Shown: positions 38,855 to 47,103, counted from the first letter of the stretch. The stretch is 47,151 nucleotides of DNA from an uncultured Alphaproteobacteria bacterium (GCA_937988775.1 CALKHP010000044.1:1-47151); one strand, 5' to 3'. Notes: generated by a model from the letters alone, not told the origin. Numbers and translations are program-made.

Positions 38855-38923
38855 GCGGCGTCATGCGCCGGTCATGCGCATCACGGAAGAACGGGCCGCA
38901 ACCGGCCTATACAGGGAGCGAGA

Positions 38924-40228
38924 ATGATGAACCTAGCGAAAATCCTGCGAACCACGGCGATGGCGGCGGCATTCGCCGCGATGGCTGGCGCCGCGCAGGC
39001 CGCCACCGAACTGACCTTCTATTATCCGATCGCGGTCGGCGGCGCCGTCACCAAGATCATCGACGGCATGACCGCCGATTTCGAGAAAGCCAATCCCGAC
39101 ATCAAGATCAAGCCGGTCTATGCCGGCTCGTATCAGGACACGATCACCAAGATCATGACGGCGGTGAAGGGTGGCGACGCCCCCCAGCTTGCCGTGGCGC
39201 TGTCGACCGACATGTTCACCCTCATCGACGAGGACGCCATCGTGCCCTTCGACGAGATGGCGAAGACCGATGCCGACAAGGCGTGGATGAAGAGCTTCTA
39301 TCCGGGCTTCATGGCCAACAGCCAGACGCCGGCCAAGGCCGGCGGCATGACGACCTGGGGCATCCCGTTCCAGCGCTCGACCATCGTGCTGTACTGGAAC
39401 AAGGAGATGTTCAAGGAGGCCGGCCTCGACCCCGAGGTGCCGCCGAAGACCTGGGCCGAAATGACCGCGATGGCCACGAAGCTCACCAAGCGCGACGCTT
39501 CCGGCAACGTCACGCAATGGGGCGTGCAGATCCCGTCATCCGGCTTCCCGTACTGGCTGTTCCAGGGCCTGACGACACCGAACGACGCCATGCTGATGAA
39601 CGCCGCCGGCACCGAGACCTATTTCGACAAGCCGGGCGTGATCGAAGCGCTGCAATACTGGGTCGACCTGTCGCGCAAGGAGAAGGTCCACCCGCCCGGC
39701 ATCGTCGAATGGGGCACGACGCCGAAGGACTTCTTTGAAAAGAAGGTCGCCATCATCTGGACGACCACCGGCAACCTGACCAACGTCAAGGATAACGCCA
39801 AGTTCCCGTTCGGCGTCGGCATGCTGCCGGCCAACAAGCGGCTTGGTTCGCCGACCGGCGGCGGTAATTTCTACGTGTTCAAGAAGGCGAGCCCTGAGCA
39901 GCGCGCTGCCGCGTTGCGCTTCATCGAGTGGATGACTTCGCCGGAGCGCGCCGCCGCCTGGTCGATCGCCACCGGCTATGTCGCGGTCTCGCCCGCTGCC
40001 TGGGAAACCCCGGCGATGAAGGCCTATGTCAAGGATTTCGCCGCGCCGCTGGTGGCCCGCGACCAGCTTCAATATGCGGTGGCGGAACTCTCGACCCATG
40101 ACAACCAGCGCGTCACCAAGGCACTGAATGACGGGCTGCAGGCGGCACTGACCGGGGCCAAGAGCCCGGCGGACGCCATGAAGGATGCCCAGCGCGAGGC
40201 TGACCGCATCCTCAAGGACTATCGCTGA
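38924..40228 (+). CDS. ugpB: ABC importer substrate-binding protein, UgpB-like
   Basis: A 434-residue periplasmic binding protein: signal peptide (AMAAAFAAMAGAAQA, cleavage near residue 27), then ATELTFYYPIAVGGAVTKIIDGMTADFEKANPDIKIKPVYAGSYQDTITKIMTAVKGGDAPQLAVALSTDMFTL. This opening, with a ligand-contacting YPIAVGG and a helix after it, is close to UgpB-type glycerol-3-phosphate binding proteins. Two adjacent ATGs follow GGGAG. It lies between the ATPase and the permeases and should deliver substrate to them. Ligand identity is inferred. Confidence 0.9.
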   Translation: MMNLAKILRTTAMAAAFAAMAGAAQAATELTFYYPIAVGGAVTKIIDGMTADFEKANPDIKIKPVYAGSYQDTITKIMTAVKGGDAPQLAVALSTDMFTLIDEDAIVPFDEMAKTDADKAWMKSFYPGFMANSQTPAKAGGMTTWGIPFQRSTIVLYWNKEMFKEAGLDPEVPPKTWAEMTAMATKLTKRDASGNVTQWGVQIPSSGFPYWLFQGLTTPNDAMLMNAAGTETYFDKPGVIEALQYWVDLSRKEKVHPPGIVEWGTTPKDFFEKKVAIIWTTTGNLTNVKDNAKFPFGVGMLPANKRLGSPTGGGNFYVFKKASPEQRAAALRFIEWMTSPERAAAWSIATGYVAVSPAAWETPAMKAYVKDFAAPLVARDQLQYAVAELSTHDNQRVTKALNDGLQAALTGAKSPADAMKDAQREADRILKDYR

Positions 40229-40291
40229 CGCCAGCCTTCCCAAGGGGTCGCGGCGCGCCCGCGGCCCCTGAATCCTGCCCGGAACGCCATC

Positions 40292-41170
40292 TTGCTCACA
40301 GGTCGCCGTAACGCTTTCCTTGCCTGGCTGCTGGTCCTGCCGGCCAGCGTGCTGCTGGTCGTGTTCACGCATTATCCGGTGATCGGCACCGCCTGGCACA
40401 GTTTCATGTCGACGCCGCGCGGCCGGCGCCCGGCGCGTTTCGTCGGCCTGGAAAACTACCAGACCATGCTCGCCGACCCGATCTTCTGGAAGGCGTTCTA
40501 CAACAACCTGATCTATGCCGCCGGCACCATCCCGCTCTCGGTGGCGCTGGCGCTCGCCATGGCGGTGCTCGTCTCGAGCCGCATTCCGGGGCGCGGCCTG
40601 CTGCGCATGGCCTATTTCACGCCGACCGTGCTGCCGATGATCGCGGTCGCCAATATCTGGCTGTTCTTCTACACGCCGGGCTACGGGCTGCTCGACCAGT
40701 TCCTCGCGCTGTTCGGGCTTGGCGGCACCAACTGGCTCGGCTCGCCCGATACCGCCTTGTGGTGCGTCATCGTGGTGTCGATCTGGAAGGAGGCCGGCTT
40801 CTTCATGATCTTCTATCTCGCGGCGCTGCAACAGATCCCGCCCGACTTGCGCGAGGCGGCGGCGATCGAGGGCTCCGGCCGCTGGTATTTCTTCCGGCGC
40901 GTCACGCTGCCGCTTCTGATGCCGACGACGCTGTTCATCACCATCAACGCGGTCATCAACGCCTTCCGGCTCGTCGACCACATCTTCATCCTGACGCGCG
41001 GCGGCCCGGACAACGCCACCTCGGTGCTGCTGTTCTACATTTACGAGATCGGCTTCAAATTCTGGGACGAGGGGCTGGCCTCGGCCATGACCATCGTGCT
41101 GCTCGCCGTGCTGGCGGCAACCGCGATCGCGCAATTCGTGTTCGCCGAGAAGCGGGTGCATTACCAATGA
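40292..41170 (+). CDS. ugpA: ABC importer permease, UgpA-like
   Basis: A 292-residue permease with six TM segments and the EAA motif (EAAAIEGSGRWYFFRRVTLPLLMP, about 190-215) that contacts the ATPase. It starts at a TTG (40292); no better ATG in frame gives a full first helix. Sequence such as FTHYPVIGTAWHSFMSTPRGRRPARFVGLENYQTML is typical of the UgpA/MalF-like group. It pairs with the permease that begins 13 bases after its stop. Confidence 0.9.
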   Translation: MLTGRRNAFLAWLLVLPASVLLVVFTHYPVIGTAWHSFMSTPRGRRPARFVGLENYQTMLADPIFWKAFYNNLIYAAGTIPLSVALALAMAVLVSSRIPGRGLLRMAYFTPTVLPMIAVANIWLFFYTPGYGLLDQFLALFGLGGTNWLGSPDTALWCVIVVSIWKEAGFFMIFYLAALQQIPPDLREAAAIEGSGRWYFFRRVTLPLLMPTTLFITINAVINAFRLVDHIFILTRGGPDNATSVLLFYIYEIGFKFWDEGLASAMTIVLLAVLAATAIAQFVFAEKRVHYQ

Positions 41171-41183
41171 CCGGGCTTGATCC

Positions 41184-42011
41184 ATGACCAGGCTTGGCGG
41201 CGAGAACCGCCTGTCATTCTCCCTCGAGACGCTGGGCGCCTGGCTGCTCGGCCTGTTATGGCTGGCGCCACTGCTCTATGCGGTGTGGACGGCATTCCAC
41301 CCCGGCGAATACGCCACGAATTTCGTGCTGACCGCGCCGCTGACGCTGCAGAATTTCGTCGCGGCCTGGAATGCGGCACCGTTCGCCACCTATTTCGTCA
41401 ACACCATGGTGCTGGTGAGTTTCATCCTCATCGGCCAGTTGGTGCTGTCGACGCTGGCCGCCTTCGCCTTCGCCCGGTTCGCATTCTCCGGCCGCGACCT
41501 GCTGTTCTATCTCGTGCTGATCCAGCTCATGATCACGCCCGACGTGCTGGCGGTCGAGAATTACCGCACGATGTACGCGCTCGGCCTCGTCGATACGATC
41601 ACCGCCATCGGCCTGCCCTATATCGCCTCGGCCTTCGGCATCTTCCTGCTGCGCCAGACCTTCAAGACGGTGCCGCGCGAGTTGGAGGATGCCGCGCGCG
41701 TCGAGGGCTGCGGCACGCTCGGCGTCTTGTGGCGCGTCTATGTGCCCCTCGCGCGCCCGACCTATATCGCCTATGGGCTCGTCTCGGTCAGCTTCCACTG
41801 GAACAACTTCCTGTGGCCGCTTATCATCACCAACTCGGTGAGCACGCGGCCGCTGACGGTCGGCCTGTCGGTATTCTCCTCGACCGACCAGGGCATCGAC
41901 TGGTCAGTGATCACGGCGGCGACGCTGATGACCTCGGCGCCGCTGCTCGTCGGCTTCCTGCTTTTCCAGCGCCAGTTCGTGCAATCCTTCATGCGGGCCG
42001 GCATCCGGTAG
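41184..42011 (+). CDS. ugpE: ABC importer permease, UgpE-like
   Basis: A 275-residue permease with six TM helices and the EAA loop as LEDAARVEGCGTLGVLWRVYVPLARPT. The opening LSFSLETLGAWLLGLLWLAPLLYAVWTAFHPGEYA matches the second permease of ugp-type importers. It follows ugpA after 13 bases and precedes the phosphodiesterase gene after 11 bases, so all are one operon. Confidence 0.9.
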   Translation: MTRLGGENRLSFSLETLGAWLLGLLWLAPLLYAVWTAFHPGEYATNFVLTAPLTLQNFVAAWNAAPFATYFVNTMVLVSFILIGQLVLSTLAAFAFARFAFSGRDLLFYLVLIQLMITPDVLAVENYRTMYALGLVDTITAIGLPYIASAFGIFLLRQTFKTVPRELEDAARVEGCGTLGVLWRVYVPLARPTYIAYGLVSVSFHWNNFLWPLIITNSVSTRPLTVGLSVFSSTDQGIDWSVITAATLMTSAPLLVGFLLFQRQFVQSFMRAGIR

Positions 42012-42022
42012 AGGGCGTGACG

Positions 42023-42874
42023 ATGAAGCTGATCACCTGGAACATCCAATGGTGCCGTGGCGTCGACGGCCGCGTCGATCCGCGCCGCATCATCGAGCAT
42101 GCGCGCCGGCTGGCTGATTTCGACGTGCTGTGCCTGCAGGAGGTCGCGAGCAATTTCGGCATGCTCGGCGGCAGCGAGGGCGAGGACCAGTTCGCACTGC
42201 TCGCAGCACTCGCTCCCGAGCACACGGCCATTGCCGGCGTCGCCGTCGATATCCCGGACGGCAAGGGCTGCCGCCGCCTGTTCGGCAACATGGTGCTGAG
42301 CCGCTATCCGGTGGCGCGCGTCATCCGGCACGCCTTGCCCTATCCGCCCGAGCCCGGCTTCAAGACCATGCCGCGCCTTCTGATCGAGGCCGTGGTCGAG
42401 GCGCCGTTCGGTCCGTTGCGCGTGATGACGACGCATTGCGAGTTCAACTCGCAGCGCCAGCGCGCGGCGCAGGTCGCGGCGATGCGCGCCATCCAGCAGG
42501 AAGCCGCCAGCTTCGAGCGCGAGGATGACAAACATGTCGGCGATGGCGGCACCTTCAAATGGGTGGCGCGCCCGTCCGCCGCCATCCTGACCGCCGATTT
42601 CAACATGCGGGCCGATAATCCGGCGCTGGCGCAGCTTGCGGCGCCGTTCGATGACGGCACGCCGGCGTTTCGCGATGCCTGGCGCGTGCTCCATGGCGAG
42701 ACGCCGCAGCCTCATACCGTCGGCGTCTACGATCATGCGCAATGGCCCGAAGCCCATGCCTGCGATTTCGTGTTCGTGAGCGAGAACCTGGTGCCGCGCC
42801 TCACCCGCATCGTCGTCGACCAGGACAGTGCCGCCTCAGACCACCAGCCGATTTTGATCGAACTGGCGGATTGA
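42023..42874 (+). CDS. Endonuclease/exonuclease/phosphatase-family phosphodiesterase
   Basis: A 283-residue enzyme starting at ATG 42023 (GAGGG seven bases upstream). It has all metal-site motifs of the EEP fold: TWNIQ (Asn7), CLQEV (Glu40), TTHCEFNSQRQRAAQV, ILTADFN and ASDHQPI at the end. No signal peptide is present, so it acts in the cytoplasm. EEP members include phosphodiesterases, sphingomyelinases and inositol phosphatases. In E. coli the ugp operon ends in the glycerophosphodiester phosphodiesterase ugpQ; here an unrelated phosphodiesterase fold occupies that place, so it may hydrolyse the imported compound. This is inference from operon position. Confidence 0.9.
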   Translation: MKLITWNIQWCRGVDGRVDPRRIIEHARRLADFDVLCLQEVASNFGMLGGSEGEDQFALLAALAPEHTAIAGVAVDIPDGKGCRRLFGNMVLSRYPVARVIRHALPYPPEPGFKTMPRLLIEAVVEAPFGPLRVMTTHCEFNSQRQRAAQVAAMRAIQQEAASFEREDDKHVGDGGTFKWVARPSAAILTADFNMRADNPALAQLAAPFDDGTPAFRDAWRVLHGETPQPHTVGVYDHAQWPEAHACDFVFVSENLVPRLTRIVVDQDSAASDHQPILIELAD

Positions 42875-42898
42875 AGCGCTTTTCGGAGTGCACGGGAG

Positions 42899-42980
42899 CA
42901 TCCTTCGACAAGCTCAGGATGAGGGGGAGATGGTCTTTGGCCTTTTTCTTCCAACCTCATCCTGAGCTTGTCGAAGGATG
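42899..42980. repeat. Long inverted repeat (REP-like)
   Basis: A 26-base arm at 42899-42924 is exactly the reverse complement of the arm at 42955-42980, around a 30-base spacer. Each arm contains CCTTCGACAAGCTCAGGATG, a palindromic motif that I recall as common in intergenic regions of alphaproteobacteria. It follows the phosphodiesterase gene and may stabilise or end its mRNA. Confidence 0.8.
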
Positions 42981-43034
42981 TTCCAGCGGGCTCGGGAAGC
43001 AGAGGCGGGATTTCGAGTCAGCTTTTCAAACAAA

Positions 43035-43060
43035 AAAGCCGCCGGCGCACCGGCGGCTTT
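43035..43060 (-). terminator. Bidirectional-type terminator after the FAH gene
   Basis: AAAGCCGCCGG (43035-43045), loop CGCA, CCGGCGGCTTT (43050-43060): a perfect 11-bp stem. On the minus strand the T tract (TTTTTTG) continues, so it best fits the FAH-family gene; the plus strand gives TTTCT. Confidence 0.85.
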
Positions 43061-43085
43061 CTGATCTTCATGCCAACAGGCCGTC

Positions 43086-43922
43086 TCAGACCACGCGCTG
43101 CTCCTGCATGCCGAGCCCGTCAATGCCGAGGCGCATCACGTCGCCCTTCTTGAGGAACACCGGCGGCTTCATGCCGAGGCCGACGCCCGGCGGCGTGCCG
43201 GTGGTGATGACGTCGCCCGGTTCCAGCGTCATGAACTGGCTGATATAGGACACCAGATAGGCGATCGAGAAGATCATCGTCTTGGTCGAGCCGTTCTGCA
43301 CCTTCTTGCCGTTCAGCTCGAGCCACAGGCCGAGATTCTGCACGTCGGGCACGGCATCCGTCGTCACCAGCCATGGGCCAATCGGGCCGAAGGTCGGGCA
43401 GCACTTGCCCTTCATCCATTGGCCGCCGCGCTCGAGCTGCCACTCGCGCTCGGAGACGTCGTTGCACACGCAATAGCCGGCAATATAGCTCAGCGCGTCG
43501 GCCTCCTTGACGTGGTTGGCCGTCTTGCCGATCACGAAGGCGATCTCGACCTCCCAGTCGGACTTGTTCGACCCTTGCGGGATCTTCACGTCGTCATTCG
43601 GCCCGACGATGCAGGAGCGCGCCTTGTTGAACAGGATCGGCTCCTTGGGGATCGGCGAGCCGGTCTCGGCGGCGTGGTCGGCATAGTTCAGCCCGACCGC
43701 GATGAAATTGCCCGGCTCGGCCACGCAAGGGCCGATGCGCTGGCCATCGGCGACCAGCGGCAGTTTGGAAAGATCGGCCGCCTTGACCTTGGCGATCAGG
43801 CCGGCCGCGAGCGTCTTCGGCGTGATATCGGCCGCCAGGCTCGAAATATCGCGGATCTTGCCGTCGTGATCGAGCACGCCCGGCTTTTCCTGGCCCGCGG
43901 GGCCATAACGCAGCAATTTCAT
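43086..43922 (-). CDS. Fumarylacetoacetate hydrolase family protein
   Basis: A 278-residue enzyme with an AAGGAG site before ATG 43922. It has EPGNFIAVGLNYADHAAETGSPIPKEPILFNKARSCIVGPNDDVKIP, SDWEVEIAFVIGKTANHVKEADALSYIAGYCVCNDVSEREWQ, and MTLEPGDVITTGTPPGVGLGMKPPVFLKKGDVM. The acidic residues in DWEVEIAFVIG and CNDVSERE bind the metal ion. The group includes ureidoglycolate lyase, acylpyruvases and homoprotocatechuate pathway hydrolases; which substrate it uses is not clear. It is transcribed alone, between a palindromic terminator and a 300-base spacer. Confidence 0.92.
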   Translation of the reverse strand: MKLLRYGPAGQEKPGVLDHDGKIRDISSLAADITPKTLAAGLIAKVKAADLSKLPLVADGQRIGPCVAEPGNFIAVGLNYADHAAETGSPIPKEPILFNKARSCIVGPNDDVKIPQGSNKSDWEVEIAFVIGKTANHVKEADALSYIAGYCVCNDVSEREWQLERGGQWMKGKCCPTFGPIGPWLVTTDAVPDVQNLGLWLELNGKKVQNGSTKTMIFSIAYLVSYISQFMTLEPGDVITTGTPPGVGLGMKPPVFLKKGDVMRLGIDGLGMQEQRVV

Positions 43923-44222
43923 CTCAACTCCTTGAAAATCGGATCCCCACACGCAATGGCCCCGGCCCTCGCTTGGGCCGGGTCGTCGCATCCGGGGAGA
44001 ACTGCGGCTGGCGCAGCGCGCCGCGATCTTGCCTTCTGCGCGCCCAGGCTTCAATGTCTGATTGTGCCGGCCGGCCCGGAAACCGGCTTTTGTGCGGTGG
44101 GCGGGCCGGTAAAAACCTGTTTCAACCGCGCGGGGCCTGTGCGATCTTGCCGCCACGGCGCCGGATCGGCCCGAACGGCCAGTCCCGCTCTCTTTTCATC
44201 AGCCAGCAATCAAGGACGGATC
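43923..44222. other. 300-base spacer between FAH and ridA genes
   Basis: A divergent promoter region. The only structure noticed is a hairpin CCCGGCCC-TCGCTT-GGGCCGGG (43961-43982) behind the FAH start. No gene or promoter could be supported. Confidence 0.4.
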
Positions 44223-44573
44223 ATGACCATCAAGCGTATTCAACCAGGCCCCCGCATGAGCGCCGGCGTGGTGCATAACGGCGTCGTCTACCTCTCCGGG
44301 CAGGTCGCGAAGAACAAGGCCGGCGCCTCGGTGGCCGAGCAGACCAAGGATATCCTGTCGACCATCGATGGCCTGCTCGCCGAGGCCGGCACCGACAAGA
44401 GCAAGCTCATCACCACCAATATCTGGCTTGCCGATATCGGCAGCTTCGCCGAGATGAACGCGGCCTGGGATGCCTGGGTCGCACCGGGCAACCCGCCGGC
44501 GCGCGCCACCGTCGAATCGAAGCTGGCCTCGCCGCAATACACCGTCGAGATCATGGTCAGCGCCGCGATCTGA
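44223..44573 (+). CDS. RidA/YjgF-family protein
   Basis: A 116-residue protein starting with MTIKRIQPGPRMSAGVVHNGVVYLSGQVAKNKAGASVAEQTKDIL. Arg94 in NPPARATVESKLA is the conserved arginine that binds 2-aminoacrylate in deaminase members. RidA proteins hydrolyse reactive enamines formed by PLP enzymes. Other members of the superfamily (Rid2-Rid7) have other roles; the short QVAKN region here differs from E. coli RidA, so the subgroup is uncertain. AAGGA precedes the ATG. A terminator follows. Confidence 0.9.
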   Translation: MTIKRIQPGPRMSAGVVHNGVVYLSGQVAKNKAGASVAEQTKDILSTIDGLLAEAGTDKSKLITTNIWLADIGSFAEMNAAWDAWVAPGNPPARATVESKLASPQYTVEIMVSAAI

Positions 44574-44594
44574 GGCTGAATTCAGCCGCGCTTG

Positions 44595-44634
44595 CATGCC
44601 GCGTTCCCGGCCGGGAGCGCGGCATGTCTTGTTT
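44595..44634 (+). terminator. Terminator after the RidA gene
   Basis: CATGCCGCG...CGCGGCATG forms a 32-base palindrome (44595-44626), one mismatch (T-G) near the middle, followed by TCTTGTTT. It lies 21 bases after the ridA stop. Confidence 0.75.
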
Positions 44635-44734
44635 GTGCGGCCCGGCTCGCGTGGTCAGGCGCGGGCGGCGCGGTTAAGCTGGGCGAAAGCGATTCGCGTA
44701 TCCACCTCGCATCCGGCCGAAGGAGCTTCGCCCC

Positions 44735-45715
44735 ATGTCCTTTCGCGGCTTGTCCTTTCGCCACATGTCCTTCCGCAGCTTGTCCCAGCTTGGTGCCTCA
44801 TCCATGCTGTGCTGCGCCCTCGCCATGCTGGCCCTGACACCGGCCGCGCGCGCGCAGGAGACGCAAAGCCAGGAGGCGGCCAAGCGCGCCGCCGTGCTGC
44901 GCACCCTGCCCACCAATGCCGCCAAGCGCATTTTCGGTGCCGAGAAGACGCCGGCGCCGCTCGAAGCGCGCTCGATCGGCTTCTATGCGCGCGGCTGCCT
45001 CGCCGGAGCCGAGGCGCTGCCGGTCAACGGCGACACCTGGCAGGTGATGCGCATCTCGCGCAACCGCATGTGGGCCAATCCGGCGATGATCGATTTCCTG
45101 GAAAAATTCGCCGGCGAAGTACCGCGCCAGGTCGGCTGGCCCGGCATCCTGGTCGGCGACATGTCGCAGCCGCGCGGCGGCCCGATGCTAACCGGGCACG
45201 CCTCGCATCAGATCGGCCTCGACGCCGACCTGTGGTTGACGCCGATGCCGGAGCAGCGCCTCAGCCAAACGGCGCGCGAGACCATGAGCGCCGTCAACAT
45301 GGTCGCCCCGGACTGGATGCATGTCGATCCGAAAGCCTGGACGGTCGGGCAGCTCAAGCTGATCCGCCTCGCCGCCAAGGACGCCCGCGTCGAGCGCGTC
45401 TTCGTCAATCCGGTCATCAAGAAGGCGCTATGCGAAGGCGCCGGGCGCGATCGCGCCTGGCTGTCCAAGGTCCGGCCGATGTGGGGGCATAACTACCATT
45501 TCCACATCCGGCTGCATTGCCCGGCCGGCGATGCGAGTTGCACGCCGCAGACCCCGCCGAAGCCGGGTGACGGCTGCGGCAAGGAGGTCGACAACTGGCT
45601 CGCCCTGCAGCACCGCGCGATTTTCGGGCCGAAGCACAAGCCCGGCAAGCCGAAGCCGCCACTGACCATGGCCGACCTGCCCGATGCGTGCCGCGCGGTC
45701 GCCGTGGCCAGGTAG
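44735..45715 (+). CDS. mepA: Penicillin-insensitive murein endopeptidase
   Basis: A 326-residue secreted LAS-type metallopeptidase that cuts D-alanyl-diaminopimelate cross-links. GHASHQIGLDADLWL carries His158 and Asp165, and WGHNYHFHIRLHCP carries His257, matching the zinc ligands of E. coli MepA. Several cysteines (LHCPAGDASC, GDGCGKE) probably form disulfides. The leader is odd: MSFRGLSFRHMSFRSLSQLG, in which a SFR-G/H/S-LS unit is repeated three times before the hydrophobic part (LCCALAMLALTPAARAQ). The ATGs at residues 11 and 24 are alternative starts. The stop TAG is formed by a palindromic repeat. Confidence 0.93.
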   Translation: MSFRGLSFRHMSFRSLSQLGASSMLCCALAMLALTPAARAQETQSQEAAKRAAVLRTLPTNAAKRIFGAEKTPAPLEARSIGFYARGCLAGAEALPVNGDTWQVMRISRNRMWANPAMIDFLEKFAGEVPRQVGWPGILVGDMSQPRGGPMLTGHASHQIGLDADLWLTPMPEQRLSQTARETMSAVNMVAPDWMHVDPKAWTVGQLKLIRLAAKDARVERVFVNPVIKKALCEGAGRDRAWLSKVRPMWGHNYHFHIRLHCPAGDASCTPQTPPKPGDGCGKEVDNWLALQHRAIFGPKHKPGKPKPPLTMADLPDACRAVAVAR

Positions 45716-45774
45716 AGCGAAACCGAATCATAGCGAGTCAATTGGCTCGCTATGATTCGACGAACTTGCTCCAG
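45713..45774. repeat. Palindromic intergenic repeat, copy C (module 1 only)
   Basis: CGAATCATAGCGAG (45724-45737) pairs with CTCGCTATGATTCG (45746-45759) around TCAATTGG, followed by CGAACTTGCTCCAG. It begins with the TAG stop of mepA and ends two bases before the stop of the convergent msrA. It is module 1 of the A/B repeat with fully compensatory stem changes. Likely bidirectional terminator. Confidence 0.85.
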
Positions 45775-45775
45775 A

Positions 45776-46432
45776 TCAGGCGGCGACGCCGGTGCCGATC
45801 TGGCACGAAACGCCGGTGCCACCGAGCCCGCAATAGCCGGCCGGGTTCTTGGCGAGATATTGCTGGTGGTAATCTTCCGCGAAATAGAACTCCGGCACGC
45901 GGCGGATGTCGGTGGTGATGGCATCGTAGCCCTGGGCCGCGAGCGCCTTGGCGTAACCCACGCGCGAGGCTTCCGCCGCGCGCTGCTGCCTGTCGTCGAG
46001 CGGATAGATGCTGGAGCGGTATTGCGTGCCGCGGTCGCCGCCCTGGCGCATGCCCTGCGTCGGGTCGTGGCTTTCCCAGAAGGTCGTCAGCAGCTTTTCG
46101 TAGGAGATCACGACCGGGTCGTAGACCACCATCACCACTTCGTTATGGCCGGTATGCCCGGAGCAGACCTCTTCATAGGTCGGGTTCGGCGTCTCGCCGC
46201 CGGCATAGCCCGATGCGGTGATGAAGATGCCCTCGCCAAGCTGCCAGAACTTGCGCTCGGCGCCCCAGAAGCAGCCAAGGCCGAACAAGGCCCGCTCGCT
46301 GCCGGCCGGATACGGGCCCTTCAGCGGATTGCCGGTGATGAAGTGACGCTCGGCCGTCGGGATCGGCTCGGGCCGACCGGGCAGCGCCTCGGCGGCGCTG
46401 GGAATGGTGAGACGCTTGGTCTGGAATGTCAT
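45776..46432 (-). CDS. msrA: Peptide methionine-S-sulfoxide reductase
   Basis: A 218-residue enzyme from ATG 46432, with AAGGAG upstream. The catalytic motif GCFWGAER has Cys54; the conserved GHNEVVMVVYDP and ESHDPTQGMRQGGDRGTQYRSSIY follow. Near the end YCGLGGTGVSCQIG holds the recycling cysteines. It reduces S-methionine sulfoxide in proteins, using thioredoxin. The short N-terminal extension (TFQTKRLTIPSAAEALPGRPEPI) is as in other long MsrA proteins. It has no signal peptide. Confidence 0.97.
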   Translation of the reverse strand: MTFQTKRLTIPSAAEALPGRPEPIPTAERHFITGNPLKGPYPAGSERALFGLGCFWGAERKFWQLGEGIFITASGYAGGETPNPTYEEVCSGHTGHNEVVMVVYDPVVISYEKLLTTFWESHDPTQGMRQGGDRGTQYRSSIYPLDDRQQRAAEASRVGYAKALAAQGYDAITTDIRRVPEFYFAEDYHQQYLAKNPAGYCGLGGTGVSCQIGTGVAA

Positions 46433-46540
46433 GGTGATGTCTCCTTGCCTTGCCGATGAAGATAGGCGCGGCGCGGGCAATTTGCGACGATATTTATCCG
46501 CCCTTTTGTCTGCGCTTGCGGTGAAACAATGCGTGCGCGC

Positions 46541-46852
46541 TCACAATCGCGCGGGATGACCGATCTTCTCAGGCCGGCGCCGGGCGACGAGCAGCAGCAC
46601 GGCGCCGAGCACGACCAGCACCAGCGCCGTCGGCGCGCTCAGGGCCGGCAGCGCGATGCGCTCGAAAGCCTGCGGACCGATCGCCGCCGGCAGACGCTGC
46701 AGCCACAGCGGCGCATAATCATGCAGGCTTTCCGCCAGCGTGCTGTAGACGACCGCATCGGCCGCGATCGAGCGCGTGCCGTCGATGACGACCTGCACGA
46801 ACCCCGCCGCAACCAGCAGGAACCCGGCCAGGCGGATCAGACCTTTCAACAT
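46541..46852 (-). CDS. Small two-TM membrane protein
   Basis: The product from the ATG at 46852 has 103 residues: MLKGLIRLAGFLLVAAGFVQVVIDGTRSIAADAVVYSTLAESL, a loop DYAPLWLQRLP, and a second hydrophobic part ALVLVVLGAVLLLVARRR. The order helix, DGTRSIA, helix is seen in short conserved membrane proteins of Hyphomicrobiales of unknown role, sometimes named after cytochrome b6f subunits without good reason. No ribosome site is seen; an alternative start at 46894 adds 14 residues. It stands alone between msrA and tRNA-Ser. Confidence 0.65.
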   Translation of the reverse strand: MLKGLIRLAGFLLVAAGFVQVVIDGTRSIAADAVVYSTLAESLHDYAPLWLQRLPAAIGPQAFERIALPALSAPTALVLVVLGAVLLLVARRRPEKIGHPARL

Positions 46853-47013
46853 GGCGGAATGGTTAACGCTCGCCGTCGGAGGCGGCAAGGCCAATTTCGG
46901 CCCAAGCGCCGGCGCCCCGCCGCCCGGCCGTGCGGGAATTGTGCCGGGCGTCCGGCCCGAGCCGATCTGAGGCGTTGCATTTCCGCCGCGTGCACCGTAT
47001 CAGCGTGCGCGTC

Positions 47014-47103
<90 letters not shown>

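Noticed and set aside
45713..45774. Integron attC site or transposon end
   Set aside because: No integron integrase or core-site bases; the same unit appears in other gene ends, so an intergenic repeat is simpler.
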